DNA of 64,000 bases from Crocosphaera watsonii WH 8501 (lineage in GTDB: Bacteria; Cyanobacteriota; Cyanobacteriia; Cyanobacteriales; Microcystaceae): contig NZ_AADV02000002.1 of NCBI RefSeq assembly GCF_000167195.1, positions 400,269 through 464,268 on the forward strand, in the 5' to 3' direction. This document shows positions 19,335 through 29,282 of this stretch, piece after piece; position 1 is the first letter of the stretch; each line of letters starts with the position of its first letter. The notes below the pieces were generated by a model. The model did no database searches and was not told the DNA's origin. It was given only the letters and a program-made list of their open reading frames with translations. Both the position numbers and the translations under genes were made by a program.

Positions 19335-21331
19335 CCCGAATTTCTCACAAAATCTGCGATCGCCAAACACAGAAGCCTTACAGGAAGTGGGTTTGAACAG
19401 AGCGATCGCAGATTTCCCCAACCAACAGTCTGTTGTCAGATTTTAAGTTAAAATCAACCCGAATTAGACAAAGATGAAAAGATAAATCAATCACTCATTT
19501 TTCCAAAAAAATTATTAATAAAATCTCTAATAGTACTAGATTGTTAGAATAAAATATGCTATAATTTAATTATTAAAGCAATTTACCTTAAACTGATTTA
19601 ATGAGTCCCAGTCATCCCCGAACCCCTCGTCAAGTAATCAACTTTAGTAAACAGAAAGGAAAAGAAATAATCACTAATTTTGATGGGGGACTAATCACTT
19701 CAGATGCGGGGATTGTCTGGATAGCTGAGTTGGATAAAAAACTGGGAATTACCGAGAAGTTTGGTAACTGTTTTCAAGATCATCGTCATCAATCTTATGT
19801 AGATCATTCCGTTCATGAGTTATTAGCACAAAGGCTTTATGGAATTATTTTAGGCTATGAAGATGTCAATGACCATGATAAATTACGTCACGATCCTGCC
19901 CTTAAGATCGCTTTAGAAAAGCTTAATGAACTTGAAGATAAAAGGGGATGGTTAGCTGGAAAAAGTACAATTAATAGATTGGAATATTGTCCTGAGACTA
20001 TTCTCGACCAAAAAACGAGTCGTTATCATAAAATAGAACCCAACTTTGAAGCCATTGAAAAATCTTTTGTCGAATTTTGTTTAGAGTCTTATAAAAAACC
20101 TCCCTTAAGTATTATATTAGATATGGATGTCACGGATGACCAAGTACATGGTAATCAAGAAGGGGCATTTTTTAATAGTTATTATCACGGAGTATGTTAT
20201 GCTCCTTTATATATTTTCTGTGGGCATCATTTATTAGTTGCTAAACTTCGTTCATCTAATGTAGATCCAGCCGATGGAGCCTTAGACGAATTACAAAGAA
20301 TTATCGGACTAATTAGAGAAAAATGGTCAGAGACTCATATCCTAGTTAGGGGTGATAGTGCCTATGCCCGTGAAGAAATCTTCTATTTTTGTGAAAATCA
20401 GCCTTTAGTTGATTATGTTATAGCTATGGGAACAAATGGCGTTCTTAAGTTACGAGCGGATGATGTAATTGAAAAAGCCAAACATGAATATGAAAAAAAA
20501 ACTAGCTCCAATAACTGAATTAATGGATAGTTTATTTCAGAAAAAAGAAGATTTAGAAGAAGTTAAAAAATTAGTACCAATTTCTACTTGGTATCGCTCT
20601 ATTCGTTATAAAACAGAAAAGTCATGGAGTTGTCAAAGAAGAGTAGTGACAAAAGTTTGTTATGGAAGTGATGGCTTAAAAATGCGCCAGGTGGTGACAT
20701 CTTTGCCCGCTTCAAAAATTCCACCCTCAAAACTTTATACAAAAAAATACTGTCCGAGAGGCGAGATGGAAAATCGGATTAAAGAACAACAATTAGACTT
20801 GTTAGCTCATAGAACTTCAACTCAAACATTTCAAAGTAATCAACTAAGATTATGGATACATTCCTGGGCTTATGTTCTCATAAATGCTTTTCGTCAACAC
20901 TGTTTAAAAAAAACTTCATTGGCTAAAGCAACTGTGGGAAGAATACGTCTAAATCTTCTTAAGTTGGGAGCCAGAATAAAGATTAGTTGTAGAAGAATTA
21001 TTATCGCTATAGCTAGTGCTTGTCCTTATCAAGATATTTTGTCTATTGCTAACAAAAGAATTAAAACTATTCCTGATACTGGATAAGTAGAATAAGTTGT
21101 TTTTTAAAAAAGATATCTATCATAAGTTGTTGACTGACTGATACTTTCATTTAGTCTTATTTATAGTGGAGAAAATCAAAAGTTAATATAATTATTCCCT
21201 CTTAAACTCAATTTTTGGATAATCAAAGTCAATTTTTTTATTCATCTATATTCAAAATTTCTATTAGTCCTAAAAATTATCATTTTTCATCTCTGGATTG
21301 GGCTTTCAAATTAATTTGTGAGAAATCCGGG
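19335..21331 (+). mobile_element. IS1380-family element, copy 1
   Basis: A 1997-bp element with ends CCCGAATTTCTCACAAA and, inverted, CCCGGATTTCTCACAAA. The inverted copy at 57373-59369 has the same length. The left flank is the cut FAAL gene and the right flank is a cut glycosyltransferase. No matching target duplication is present, so the element marks a rearranged or deleted junction. Confidence 0.93.
19601..21086 (+). CDS. IS1380-family transposase, two frames across A9
   Basis: The first frame (19601-20518) begins MSPSHPRTPRQVINFSKQ and includes the family's DGGLITSDAG start, LDMDVTDDQVHG with catalytic Asp, and VRGDSAYAREE. It breaks at GAA followed by more A residues (A9 in all, about 20492-20500). 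The second frame (to 21086) carries the C-terminal ENRIKEQQLDLLAHRTSTQ with the catalytic Glu. Joining needs a +1 shift or loss of one A by transcriptional slippage. Both copies in the window have the same A9, which argues for a functional slippage site. Confidence 0.85.
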
Positions 21332-22573
21332 TTCATGGGGTGTCCATAATATATTAAATGCAGGAGTAAAGTCTTTTCCAATACCTGCATCACCCAGTAA
21401 AGGTTGTAACCAAGAGTCATAAGTGTTCTGCAAAGTATTAGATAGGGTTAAGCCCGAGATGCTCTCAAATAATATGTCACCTAATTTTAAAAAGTGTACA
21501 CTTTGAAAAACATATCTAACTAAATTGGCAACAGCACCTTTTAAACCGTCAGATTGTTTATGGATAGAAGTAAATGTTTCCGCCCCTGACCATCCCCCCA
21601 AAAAATAATGGTTATGTATAAATAACCATAACTGTGATAGTATTACTATGGGAATAATTAATAGAATAAAAGGTAAACTATTGTCTGCTATTAACTTTAT
21701 CAATACTCCCACTTTATACTTTTTCAAAAGTAATAGTCCGAAAAATAAACTGAAAGGAAGAATAAAACCAAGAAAACTTGTTTTAGCAAAAATGCCAAAA
21801 GCCAGACCCAATGTTAGTAGTATAACGTCAGTTAAAGTTAACTTTTCTAACAATCGATGAACCGTTAAAAAACAAAAAATTGCTGTAGCTGCTGTGATGA
21901 TATCATTTTTTGTTGAGGTACTTTGATATACAACTTCAGGTAAGCTGATGATTACAAGAGTTGCCATTAACGAAATTTGAGAACTTGTATATCTTCGGCA
22001 TAAAGCGTAGGTTCCTAACCCAATGGAAACATAAGCTAAAAAACTAAATATTCCAATTCCATAATCTGTGTAAAATCTCAAAAAAATATGGTGTAAAATA
22101 TCAGAACCAACAGGAAATACGGCTTATCGGTGAGTTGTAATCTCAGTTAGATAAAGTGATTTTTCTTGCTGAAAGAGCATCACTCTAGCTAAATTATAGG
22201 TCATACTATCCCAATTAGCAGGAGGAAGTAAAACGGCCTGTAAACCAAGGTAAGTCCAAGGGATTGATAACAATCCGACAATCAATTTATATTGACTACT
22301 AAAATTTTTAAATCTCTGATAAAAATATATAAGGTATTTACTACGCTTTTTGAGGATGAAAAGACTAATAATTATTAGAACTCCTTCTAAGGCAAATGCT
22401 AGGTTCGGTTGACCTAGTAAAAAAGCAGTTTGAAAAATCAATGAAAGAGTTATAAAAGTGATAATTATTCCTGATGATAAGGCTTCAGAAATTCTAAGTT
22501 GAGTTCGATATATGAGGACACTTGCTCCAAGACAAAGCAGAAGAATCTCTAAGATTGAAATAACAACTATCAT
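21332..22573 (-). pseudogene. Polytopic membrane glycosyltransferase (PMT/ArnT-like), nonsense mutation and truncated
   Basis: One reading frame spans 22573 to the IS1380 junction at 21331 and is broken by a single TAA at 22124-22126 (after TEITTHR). Downstream it continues in the same frame as AVFPVGSDILHH. The N-terminal part has several membrane helices and the motif PPANWDSMTYNLARV with an Asp typical of the first loop of these lipid-sugar-dependent transferases. The C-terminus is lost at the IS (FNILWTPHEP then IS sequence). A CAA to TAA change would explain the stop. It sits 28 bp downstream of a GT2 gene. Confidence 0.85.
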
Positions 22574-22601
22574 TAGTATTTTGTCTATGGTTTGTGATAA
22601 G

Positions 22602-23288
22602 TTAAGTTAAGTTATATTTAAGAATACAATAAATGGCTCTAAATCCATCTTTCCAACCGATTTTTTTGCCTTCTTTATAGGTTCTACCATAGTAAGAAAT
22701 ACCAACTTCATAAATACGACATCCCATTTTAGCGAGTTTTGCCGTTATTTCTGGTTCAAACCCAAAACGACTTTCTTTGATTTTAATAGATTGGATAACT
22801 TCTCGTTTAAATGCTTTATAACAGGTTTCCATGTCTGTTAAATTAATGTTAGTCAACATATTGGATAATGTCGTTAAAAATTTATTACCCACCATGTGCC
22901 AATAATAAACGACTCGATGGGGACGACTTCCCTGGAAACGAGACCCAAAAACCACATCCGCTTTACCTTTGATAATAGGTTCTATCATTAAAGGATACTC
23001 TTGGGGATCGTATTCTAAATCAGCATCTTGAACAATTACTATATCTCCAGTAACCACAGCAAACCCTGTTCTTAATGCAGCCCCTTTCCCCTTATTTTTA
23101 TGATGATAAATAACTTGATCGACTAATGGTTCTAGTTTAGATTCTAAAAGTCTTCTGGTCCCGTCTGTTGAGCAATCATCCACTATGACAATCTCACAAT
23201 TTTTCACAGGAGATGCTTTAACAGCTTCAATAACTTGACCAATAGTCCCAATTTCATTAAAACAGGGAATTACAACAGATAATTTCAT
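22602..23288 (-). CDS. Family 2 glycosyltransferase (polyprenyl-phosphate mannose synthase-like)
   Basis: A 228-residue GT-A enzyme: [19 protein letters not shown] at the N-terminus, [15 protein letters not shown], the metal-binding DAD in [13 protein letters not shown], and [14 protein letters not shown] near the end. The features match dolichyl/polyprenyl-phosphate sugar transferases without a membrane anchor. Its product is the kind of donor used by the membrane glycosyltransferase encoded just downstream, now broken, so the pair probably acted on one surface glycan or lipid. Confidence 0.87.
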   Translation of the reverse strand: MKLSVVIPCFNEIGTIGQVIEAVKASPVKNCEIVIVDDCSTDGTRRLLESKLEPLVDQVIYHHKNKGKGAALRTGFAVVTGDIVIVQDADLEYDPQEYPLMIEPIIKGKADVVFGSRFQGSRPHRVVYYWHMVGNKFLTTLSNMLTNINLTDMETCYKAFKREVIQSIKIKESRFGFEPEITAKLAKMGCRIYEVGISYYGRTYKEGKKIGWKDGFRAIYCILKYNLT

Positions 23289-23485
23289 GTTTTTAACTTC
23301 CTACACACCACAAATAAGCCATTTTTGACCTTCAAGAGCATAAACATCTAAGCCTTTGTCTGTCAATTCACGGAGAAAGACGATTATTAAGTATCAAAAG
23401 TTCCCAATTTTATCATTTTCCCTGTTTTCAGGAGAATTGTCTTTTCTAACACCTTCATTATCTTGGTTAAATCTCGTGCATAAGC

Positions 23486-23530
23486 CCCACGCCATAAATA
23501 CTATAAAAAACAACTATATTTTGGCGTGGG
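23486..23530. other. Inverted repeat in the 355-bp gap between the GT2 gene and rpaB
   Basis: CCCACGCCA (23486-23494) and TGGCGTGGG (23522-23530) enclose an AT-rich loop. It could be a terminator or regulatory hairpin. Otherwise the gap 23289-23643 shows no gene that I can support. Confidence 0.5.
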
Positions 23531-23643
23531 ACGGTTGCTCAAATGATTTGCCGTGCAACGACAAATCCGCAACCTCATGAATTTCGAGCAACAAATTAAC
23601 TGCGTAGCATCCACTTACCTAGATAATATGGGAGCATGAAAGC

Positions 23644-24375
23644 TTATGGTTCCTCACCAGGTTCTAAAATCCGTTGAAATAAATAACCTGTTCCTCTGGC
23701 CGTTAAAATCAGTTCAGGGTTACTGGGATCATCTTCTAATTTTGCCCGCAAACGAGAAATATGAACATCTACCACTCTTGTATCCACATGACGTTCAGGG
23801 GTATAACCCCAAACTTCCTGCAATATTTCTGAACGGGAAAAAGGTTCCCCGGAACGACTAACCAATAACTCCAATAAACTAAATTCCATCCCAGTCAAGC
23901 GAATACGCTCATCTCCCTTGTAAACCTGACGTTTATTGGTGTCAATTTTAATCGAAGCAATGGCAATGACTCCAGAACTAGGAATACCTGGTGCGCCATT
24001 TTTTTCCACCCGTCTCAACACAGAACGAATTCTCGCTTCTAACTCTTTCGGTGAAAAGGGTTTGACCACATAATCATCAGCACCTAGTTCTAACCCCGTG
24101 ATGCGATCGGCCACATCCCCTAAAGCGGTTAACATTATAATAGGGATATCTGACTCTTTGCGTAACTCCTGACAGACTCCATAACCATCTAATTTAGGCA
24201 TCATCACATCCAATACCACCAAGTCGGGAATAGCCTCATGAAAGATATCTAAAGCTTCCTCACCGTCAGCAGCCGTTACTACATCGTAGCCAATCATAGA
24301 AAGACGGGTTTCCAAAATACGACGGATACTAGCTTCGTCATCCACCACTAAAATTTTCTCTTTTTGTGTTTCCAA
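23644..24375 (-). CDS. rpaB: OmpR-family response regulator RpaB
   Basis: The 243-residue protein has a receiver domain (acidic pair in VVDDEAS, phospho-acceptor Asp in LVVLDVMMPKLDGYG, Thr in IIMLTALG, Lys in VVKPFSPKELEARI) and a winged-helix DNA-binding domain (FSRSEILQEVWGY, HISRLRAKLEDDP, TARGTGYLFQR). The sequence matches RpaB (Ycf27), the essential regulator of light and redox responses in cyanobacteria, usually partnered with NblS. The gene is intact and monocistronic here. Confidence 0.95.
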   Translation of the reverse strand: METQKEKILVVDDEASIRRILETRLSMIGYDVVTAADGEEALDIFHEAIPDLVVLDVMMPKLDGYGVCQELRKESDIPIIMLTALGDVADRITGLELGADDYVVKPFSPKELEARIRSVLRRVEKNGAPGIPSSGVIAIASIKIDTNKRQVYKGDERIRLTGMEFSLLELLVSRSGEPFSRSEILQEVWGYTPERHVDTRVVDVHISRLRAKLEDDPSNPELILTARGTGYLFQRILEPGEEP

Positions 24376-24622
24376 TGTTGCCCACGCTCCCTAATACTAA
24401 GTAAAATTGCTAATCTTTAAGTTGAATGGCTGACCGGGGATCTCTTTAAGATCGAGAATATCCCTTTTTTGCTATCCTTAAGCCTAAATTCTTGCTTTAG
24501 AATCTAAACATCATCTGAGTTTACAGAGAGTTACTCCCTTAATACTCCTTATCATTTTCTAGGGTTTTCCCCTCAATATCCAGTATTTTTTTAATTTTTT
24601 TAACGTTTCTTTAAATTTGATT

Positions 24623-26188
24623 ATGGCTAAAACAAAAATTGTTTATGTTTGTAGTGCTTGTGGTGCAGAGTCGCTTCAATGGTTCGGCAAGTGCGAAGCT
24701 TGTGGGGAATACGGAACCCTAGAAGAACAAACGGTCAATAGTTCATCCTCCCCTGTGGGGGCGGCCAGAAGTGGCTGGCAATCTAATAATCGCACAGATA
24801 ACAGGTCTGCTACTGCACCTAAACCACGGATTTCTGTCCCTTTTAATGATATTACAGAAGAGGAACAAGCACGCTTTCAATCCGGTTATAACGAGTTAGA
24901 TCGGGTGTTGGGGGGTGGGGTGGTGCCGGGATCTTTAGTTTTGATCGGGGGTGATCCGGGTATTGGCAAATCTACTTTATTATTACAAACTGCTAACCAA
25001 TTGTCCCAACGATTATCCCGTATTTTATACGTTTCTGCTGAAGAGTCAGGCCAACAAATTAAGTTACGGGCATCTCGTTTAGGAGTGGCAGAAGCTAGTA
25101 GTATAACCGCTGCTAAACAAGCAGAAAGTAATGGTAAAAATGGCAAGGTTAAAAGTAAAAAAAAGGAAGAAGAAAAACTAGATAAAGCTAATCTTTTTAT
25201 TCTTCCTGAAACAGACTTAGAAGAGATTTTGAGGGAGTTAGAATCCCTGCAACCTCAAGTGGCTATTATTGATAGTATTCAAACTCTCTATTTCGCTGCT
25301 TTGACTTCTGCACCGGGTTCGGTTGCTCAAGTTAGGGAGTGTACTTCGGCTTTAATGCAGGTAGCTAAACGGGATAATATTACTCTGTTTATTGTTGGTC
25401 ATGTCACCAAAGAAGGGGCGATCGCAGGGCCAAGGGTTTTAGAACATTTGGTAGACACGGTGTTATATTTTGAAGGCGATCGCTATGCCTCCCATCGTCT
25501 GCTGCGATCCGTAAAAAATCGTTTTGGGGCCACCCATGAAATCGGTATTTTTGAAATGGCAGAACATGGTTTAGTGGAAGTAGATAACCCCTCAGAATTG
25601 TTTTTGGGCAACCGAGATGAGTTTGTCCCCGGAACCGCTACTGTTGTCGCTTGTGAAGGCACTCGTCCCATCCTTGTAGAGTTACAAGCGTTAGTCAGTC
25701 CCACTAGCTATGCTTCCCCTCGTCGTTCCACTACAGGAGTGGAATATAGTCGCTTACAGCAGATTTTAGCTGTGTTAGAGAAAAGGGTGGGTATTCCCTT
25801 GTCAAAATTAGACGCTTATGTAGCTTCGGCCGGTGGTTTAGGGGTAGAGGAACCGGCCGCAGATTTAGGGGTGGCCATCTCCCTTGTGGCCAGTTTCCGC
25901 GATCGCGTGGTAGATCCGAGAACTGTGTTGATAGGAGAAGTGGGTTTAGGGGGACAAGTTCGTTTAGTCTCTCAGATGGAATTAAGATTAAAAGAGGCAG
26001 CTAAGTTAGGGTTTAAAAGGGCGATCGTTCCTAAAGGACAGAGTTTTGCTGAGGATATTGGTATCGAAATTATCCCTGTTGGAAAGGTGATTGATGCCAT
26101 TATTGCTGCCATTCCTCCTCAACAAAAGTTTGGTAAAGATTTAGATGATTTAGGAGAAGGAGAAGAAGATAATCCTGAAGACTTTTAA
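24623..26188 (+). CDS. radA: DNA repair protein RadA
   Basis: RadA is a RecA-like ATPase that promotes branch migration during recombination. The 521-residue protein has the N-terminal zinc finger (CSACGAESLQWFGKCEACG), Walker A GGDPGIGKST, the signature KNRFGATHEIGIF, and a C-terminal Lon-like domain (AGGLGVEEPAADL). An insert rich in Lys and Glu (about residues 165-195) is a local expansion. The ATG at 24623 is preferred over a TTG at 24617. Length is slightly above the usual 450-460 because of this insert and an acidic tail. Confidence 0.97.
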   Translation: MAKTKIVYVCSACGAESLQWFGKCEACGEYGTLEEQTVNSSSSPVGAARSGWQSNNRTDNRSATAPKPRISVPFNDITEEEQARFQSGYNELDRVLGGGVVPGSLVLIGGDPGIGKSTLLLQTANQLSQRLSRILYVSAEESGQQIKLRASRLGVAEASSITAAKQAESNGKNGKVKSKKKEEEKLDKANLFILPETDLEEILRELESLQPQVAIIDSIQTLYFAALTSAPGSVAQVRECTSALMQVAKRDNITLFIVGHVTKEGAIAGPRVLEHLVDTVLYFEGDRYASHRLLRSVKNRFGATHEIGIFEMAEHGLVEVDNPSELFLGNRDEFVPGTATVVACEGTRPILVELQALVSPTSYASPRRSTTGVEYSRLQQILAVLEKRVGIPLSKLDAYVASAGGLGVEEPAADLGVAISLVASFRDRVVDPRTVLIGEVGLGGQVRLVSQMELRLKEAAKLGFKRAIVPKGQSFAEDIGIEIIPVGKVIDAIIAAIPPQQKFGKDLDDLGEGEEDNPEDF

Positions 26189-26205
26189 AACTTAGAAATG
26201 TACAA

Positions 26206-26325
26206 TATAGCAATCACAATCATGATTTATGAGACCTTGAGTTCCCCCCTTTGTAAGGGGGGTTGGAGGATTAGCGTTCCCTAATACTCAAACTTAATTC
26301 TCACAACTGAAACCTGATTGCTATA
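26206..26325. repeat. TATAGCAATCA-ended MITE-like repeat with a G/C palindrome core
   Basis: A 120-bp unit with 11-bp perfect inverted ends (TATAGCAATCA and TGATTGCTATA), extending imperfectly to about 28 bp. It contains CCCCCCTTTGTAAGGGGGG at 26244-26262. The TATAGC ends recall the repeats at 6540 and 61561, so these may be one superfamily. Confidence 0.82.
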
Positions 26326-26725
26326 CAATGATTATTGATTTAAGGAGAATCTAACATGATAGATGAAGATGAATTATTGACTATAGCAATCACAAATATC
26401 AGGAAAGTTTTAAACTTTGATCCTTATAAAAGCTATTCTGATATTAGTAATCGAGATGAATTCAAACAACTTATATCCAATGATCCAGCTTTTGGTCTTT
26501 TAGGTTTGGATGATGATAGATATATTATTGCTAGAGTAGGTGGTAATCTGATAACTTCTTTACATCGTAAACTAGGAGATATGTATGAGGGGTTATTTGT
26601 ATATCTTTTGACAAAAAGCTTTTCTTTAGATGAAAATGAGCTAAATTTCAGTGTAGAAGTTAAAATCGGAGAACGTAATCAAATTAGGTCTACTGATGGT
26701 TTGATTCCTAATAATAAGTTTAATG

Positions 26726-27032
26726 ATTGGACTTTGGACAAAAAAAATTGTTAGCGTATATTTTACGCTAAACTAAAATCCCAAAATATCGGCTCTGTAT
26801 CAGTCAATAAAATTGGCTGACAAATAGGGCTAATCTATAGATTCTGAGGAAAACTAAGGAGCTTTTAAGTTTTCAGTTGATTTTTTGCTCCCTTTCTTGA
26901 TAACATCATGACGAGTTCGTGGGGCTTTTTTGTAACCTTTAATACGTCCGGAAGAAAAACCTCGACGTTTGGGAAATTTGGCGAAAGTCCCCAAGGTCGT
27001 AATTATTCTTGAAAAGTCTCTTTGAACTAGAC
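26726..27032 (-). mobile_element. Fragment of an unassigned DDE insertion sequence
   Basis: The sequence begins ATTGGACTTTGGACAAA and includes the TTAGCG...CGCTAA palindrome and the 3' end of the transposase gene. It matches 42800-43107 of the full copy. It stops at a TA (27033) where a 26-bp remnant of another IS begins. The rest of this element has been deleted. Confidence 0.88.
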
Positions 27033-27034
27033 TA

Positions 27035-27060
27035 GGGTTTGCTGAATAAAAGCAAAACCC
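27035..27060. repeat. 26-bp IS1182-type end hairpin flanked by TA
   Basis: GGGTTTGCT-GAATAAA-AGCAAAACCC is identical to the outermost 26 bp of the IS at 32918-34608, including its internal pseudo-end AGCAAAACCC. It is flanked by TA on both sides (27033-27034 and 27061-27062), as are the full-length copies. Nothing else of that IS is present here. Confidence 0.85.
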
Positions 27061-27162
27061 TAGATAGTTTCAACTTAGTGACATCGATAACTGGATTTAA
27101 TTTATATGAATTTCTAGAAAAAAACTCCAACATATTGAAACAAGAAATTGACAGTATCTTAA

Positions 27163-27602
27163 CTAAGTTTTAATAAAAATTGCAGTTTCATATAGACGTT
27201 TTTTACCACCTCTTTTTCTAAAAGAGACAATTTTTTCGACATCAAAACCTTCTTGTCGAAATAGTTTTCCTAAGATACATTCAGTAAATATTTCGACTCC
27301 TGAAAGTCTGGAATTACCCACAACATATACACCTTTGAATTTATCTGCTTTAACAATTTTGAGGGATTTTATATGTTTCCACATATCAATAAAATATTTT
27401 GTAGCATAATTACACATTAAGATACTCTTATCTCTCAATTCTTCATAATAAGAAAGATAGGGAAGAATCTCATGGGGAACTTCAATTAATTGTTTTTGTA
27501 AGATTGAAGTAGCTTTTCCCCAAGTTCCTCCAATAGCTTGTAAATCAATTTCTGTTGCTTGTTTAATATTATCTAATACTTCCATAAAGTGTAATTGTGG
27601 TC
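27163..27602 (-). pseudogene. Probable DNA methyltransferase, C-terminal fragment
   Basis: About 145 residues remain, ending VYVVGNSRLSGVEIFTECIL then FRKRGGKKRLYETAIFIKT, which resembles the C-terminal target/substrate region of amino-methyltransferases of restriction-modification systems. The 5' part, with the SAM-binding and catalytic motifs, is cut off by IS630 copy 3 at 27602 and does not reappear on its far side. It converges on the endonuclease remnant, as expected for a tail-to-tail R-M pair. The methyltransferase call is inferred from resemblance and context. Confidence 0.6.
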
Positions 27603-27604
27603 TA

Positions 27605-28983
27605 GTGCAGCTTAGCAAAAATAATCTACCAGTCACTTATGATCTTTAAAGCCCTTAAATTTCCAAACGAACGGCTTAGCAAAATGTTGATTAAAGTAAT
27701 CAATAAAATTGAGAATTTTTTGGGATAGTTCTTCAGTTGAACGGATAGTAATTCTTTTGAGTAAACGCCTGACTAAGATCGAAAACCAACACTCAATTTG
27801 ATTAAGCCACGATGTATGTTTGGGAATATAAACAAAGCGAATTCGATGAGATTCATCTGATAAAAAATCTGCTCTGCTGTCCATAGATTGCAAAATCCCC
27901 TCCTTTCCTTTTCTCCCCAAATCAATAGTAATTCCACAGCTTTCTGCTACTAATTTGACTAAGCTTTCCGATTTATGAATGTTGAGTTGATCTACAATAA
28001 AAATCCATTCTGCTTTTTCATCAATCTTAATCGTTCTCTGGATATGTTCAGAAAAATCTTGTTCTGTTCTTGTCGGTCCAATAGAGGGACTAACAACTTT
28101 TCCTCTTGCCACATCCCAGTTCGCAATCAAGCTTAAAGTTCCGTGTCTTTCATATTCAAATTCGATTTTTTCTACTTGTTTAGGCTTGATTCTTTTGTTC
28201 GGAAATAATCTCTCAAGAGCTTGAATCCCTGTCATTTCATCTGTACTAATTAAATGAATTCCTTGTTCTAACAAAGTTTTAGCTTCTTGATGAAGTTCAC
28301 AGATATATTTGACTTGCTTTTTAAATTTTAAGGGATCATCAATTTTGGCATTTAACCAGTAACGAACGAGATGTGGTTGTAATGTCGCTTCTTTTTAAAA
28401 AACGCCCCAAACTACGGGGGGAAAATCTTTTCGACAATTCCTCTTTTTATGGCTTCATCCGCCAACTCTGAAGGTGTCCAATGGCTCACTGGCCTGTCTG
28501 ATTTTTCACATTCTTCACAAGCGATCGCTACAATCTGGACTACTTGTTCGACCGTAAAGGATTTTGTTGTTCCAGGTCTTGGGCGATCGCTAAAAATTCC
28601 TTTGATCAAGACCATTAATGCTTTCTCCGTTACCTGTTGTTCTTCGGCGGCACTCAGTTTTTCTCTCTCCTCAAACCATCGCGATCGCCACTGACGCACT
28701 TGTACTCGGTCTAATTCTAATCTTCGACTAATCGAACTATTGCTCTCTCCTGATGCTGCGGCTAAGATTAGCTTGGCTCGTCTAACAAGGCGATAGGGGT
28801 TTGTTGTCCCTCTCACTATTTGTTGGAGTACTGTTTTCTGTAGGTTGGAGAGGTTAATTGGCAATGCTTTTATCATGGACATCAACTTCGAGATTCTTCC
28901 GTTAGTTTCATTGAAACACATTGTCGTGGCTAGTCACGAAAGTTTCTGTAAAAATCTGGTGGATTACTTTCGCCAAGCTGCAC
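27605..28983 (-). mobile_element. IS630-family element, copy 3
   Basis: A 1379-bp element with the same inverted ends as copies 1 and 2, flanked by TA at 27603-27604 and 28984-28985. It is one base longer than copy 2 because of an extra A in ORF A. Confidence 0.94.
27633..28921 (-). pseudogene. IS630 transposase, ORF A frameshifted, ORF B intact
   Basis: ORF B (to 27633) is uninterrupted, with Gln at the position of the copy 2 stop and the DDE motifs STDEMTG, FIVDQLNIH and LNQIECW. ORF A (from 28921) carries one extra A near 28424 and ends early after VEKIFPP, upstream of the T TTA AAA slippery site, so the normal fusion cannot be made. Copies 2 and 3 are therefore inactivated by different mutations. 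Confidence 0.88.
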
Positions 28984-29030
28984 TAGTCACGGATAATAGG
29001 AAAGACGGAAAATTATGAGGAGTCTTGATT

Positions 29031-29282
29031 ATGCCTAGAAAACCGGATGAATACAGCGTATTCTTGTTTCTTTCCAGTGGCCACCGTGAAGAAGTCCGTT
29101 TTGCTCAAATTCAGGACTTCCAAAAATGGTATAGTGGCGAAATTGTCCCTAACTTTGACTCTGAGCAGTTTATTAACGTTCCCATCAAAAATATTCAGGG
29201 AGAATATATGGTGGTTCGTCCGTCTAGTATTATGGCTATTCGGGTTGAACCCGTATTTTTTGGTAGTGTCGAAAGAGTATGA
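29031..29282 (+). CDS. Small conserved protein coupled to mltA
   Basis: An 83-residue protein, start MPRKPDEYSVFLFLSSGHRE, with no membrane segment and mixed beta-like sequence (IPIKNIQGEYMVVRPSSIMAIRVEPVFF resembles a small barrel). The ATG at 29031 is chosen because GAGGAG lies 8-9 bases upstream. Its TGA overlaps the ATG of mltA (ATGA), so the two are translationally coupled. Function is unknown. IS630 copy 3 ends 45 bp upstream and may have displaced or supplied the promoter. Confidence 0.75.
   Translation: MPRKPDEYSVFLFLSSGHREEVRFAQIQDFQKWYSGEIVPNFDSEQFINVPIKNIQGEYMVVRPSSIMAIRVEPVFFGSVERV

Larger units (their letters stand above)
26356..27173 (+). pseudogene. Probable type II restriction endonuclease, N- and C-terminal remnants
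   Basis: The N-terminal 123 codons (26356-26725) include FSVEVKIGERNQIRSTDGLI, with an acidic/Lys arrangement and a DGLI turn like those of PD-(D/E)XK restriction enzymes. The frame is then broken by IS debris. A second piece, 27063-27173 (DSFNLVTSITGFNLYEFLEK and on, ending ILTKF), is open, ends in TAA and lies where the C-terminus would be. It overlaps the convergent methyltransferase remnant by 11 bp. The restriction assignment rests on this context and a weak motif, so it is moderate. Confidence 0.6.

Noticed and set aside
19089-19451. 120-residue plus-strand ORF across the FAAL/IS1380 junction
   Set aside because: It lies antisense to FAAL and continues into the IS without any conserved motif.
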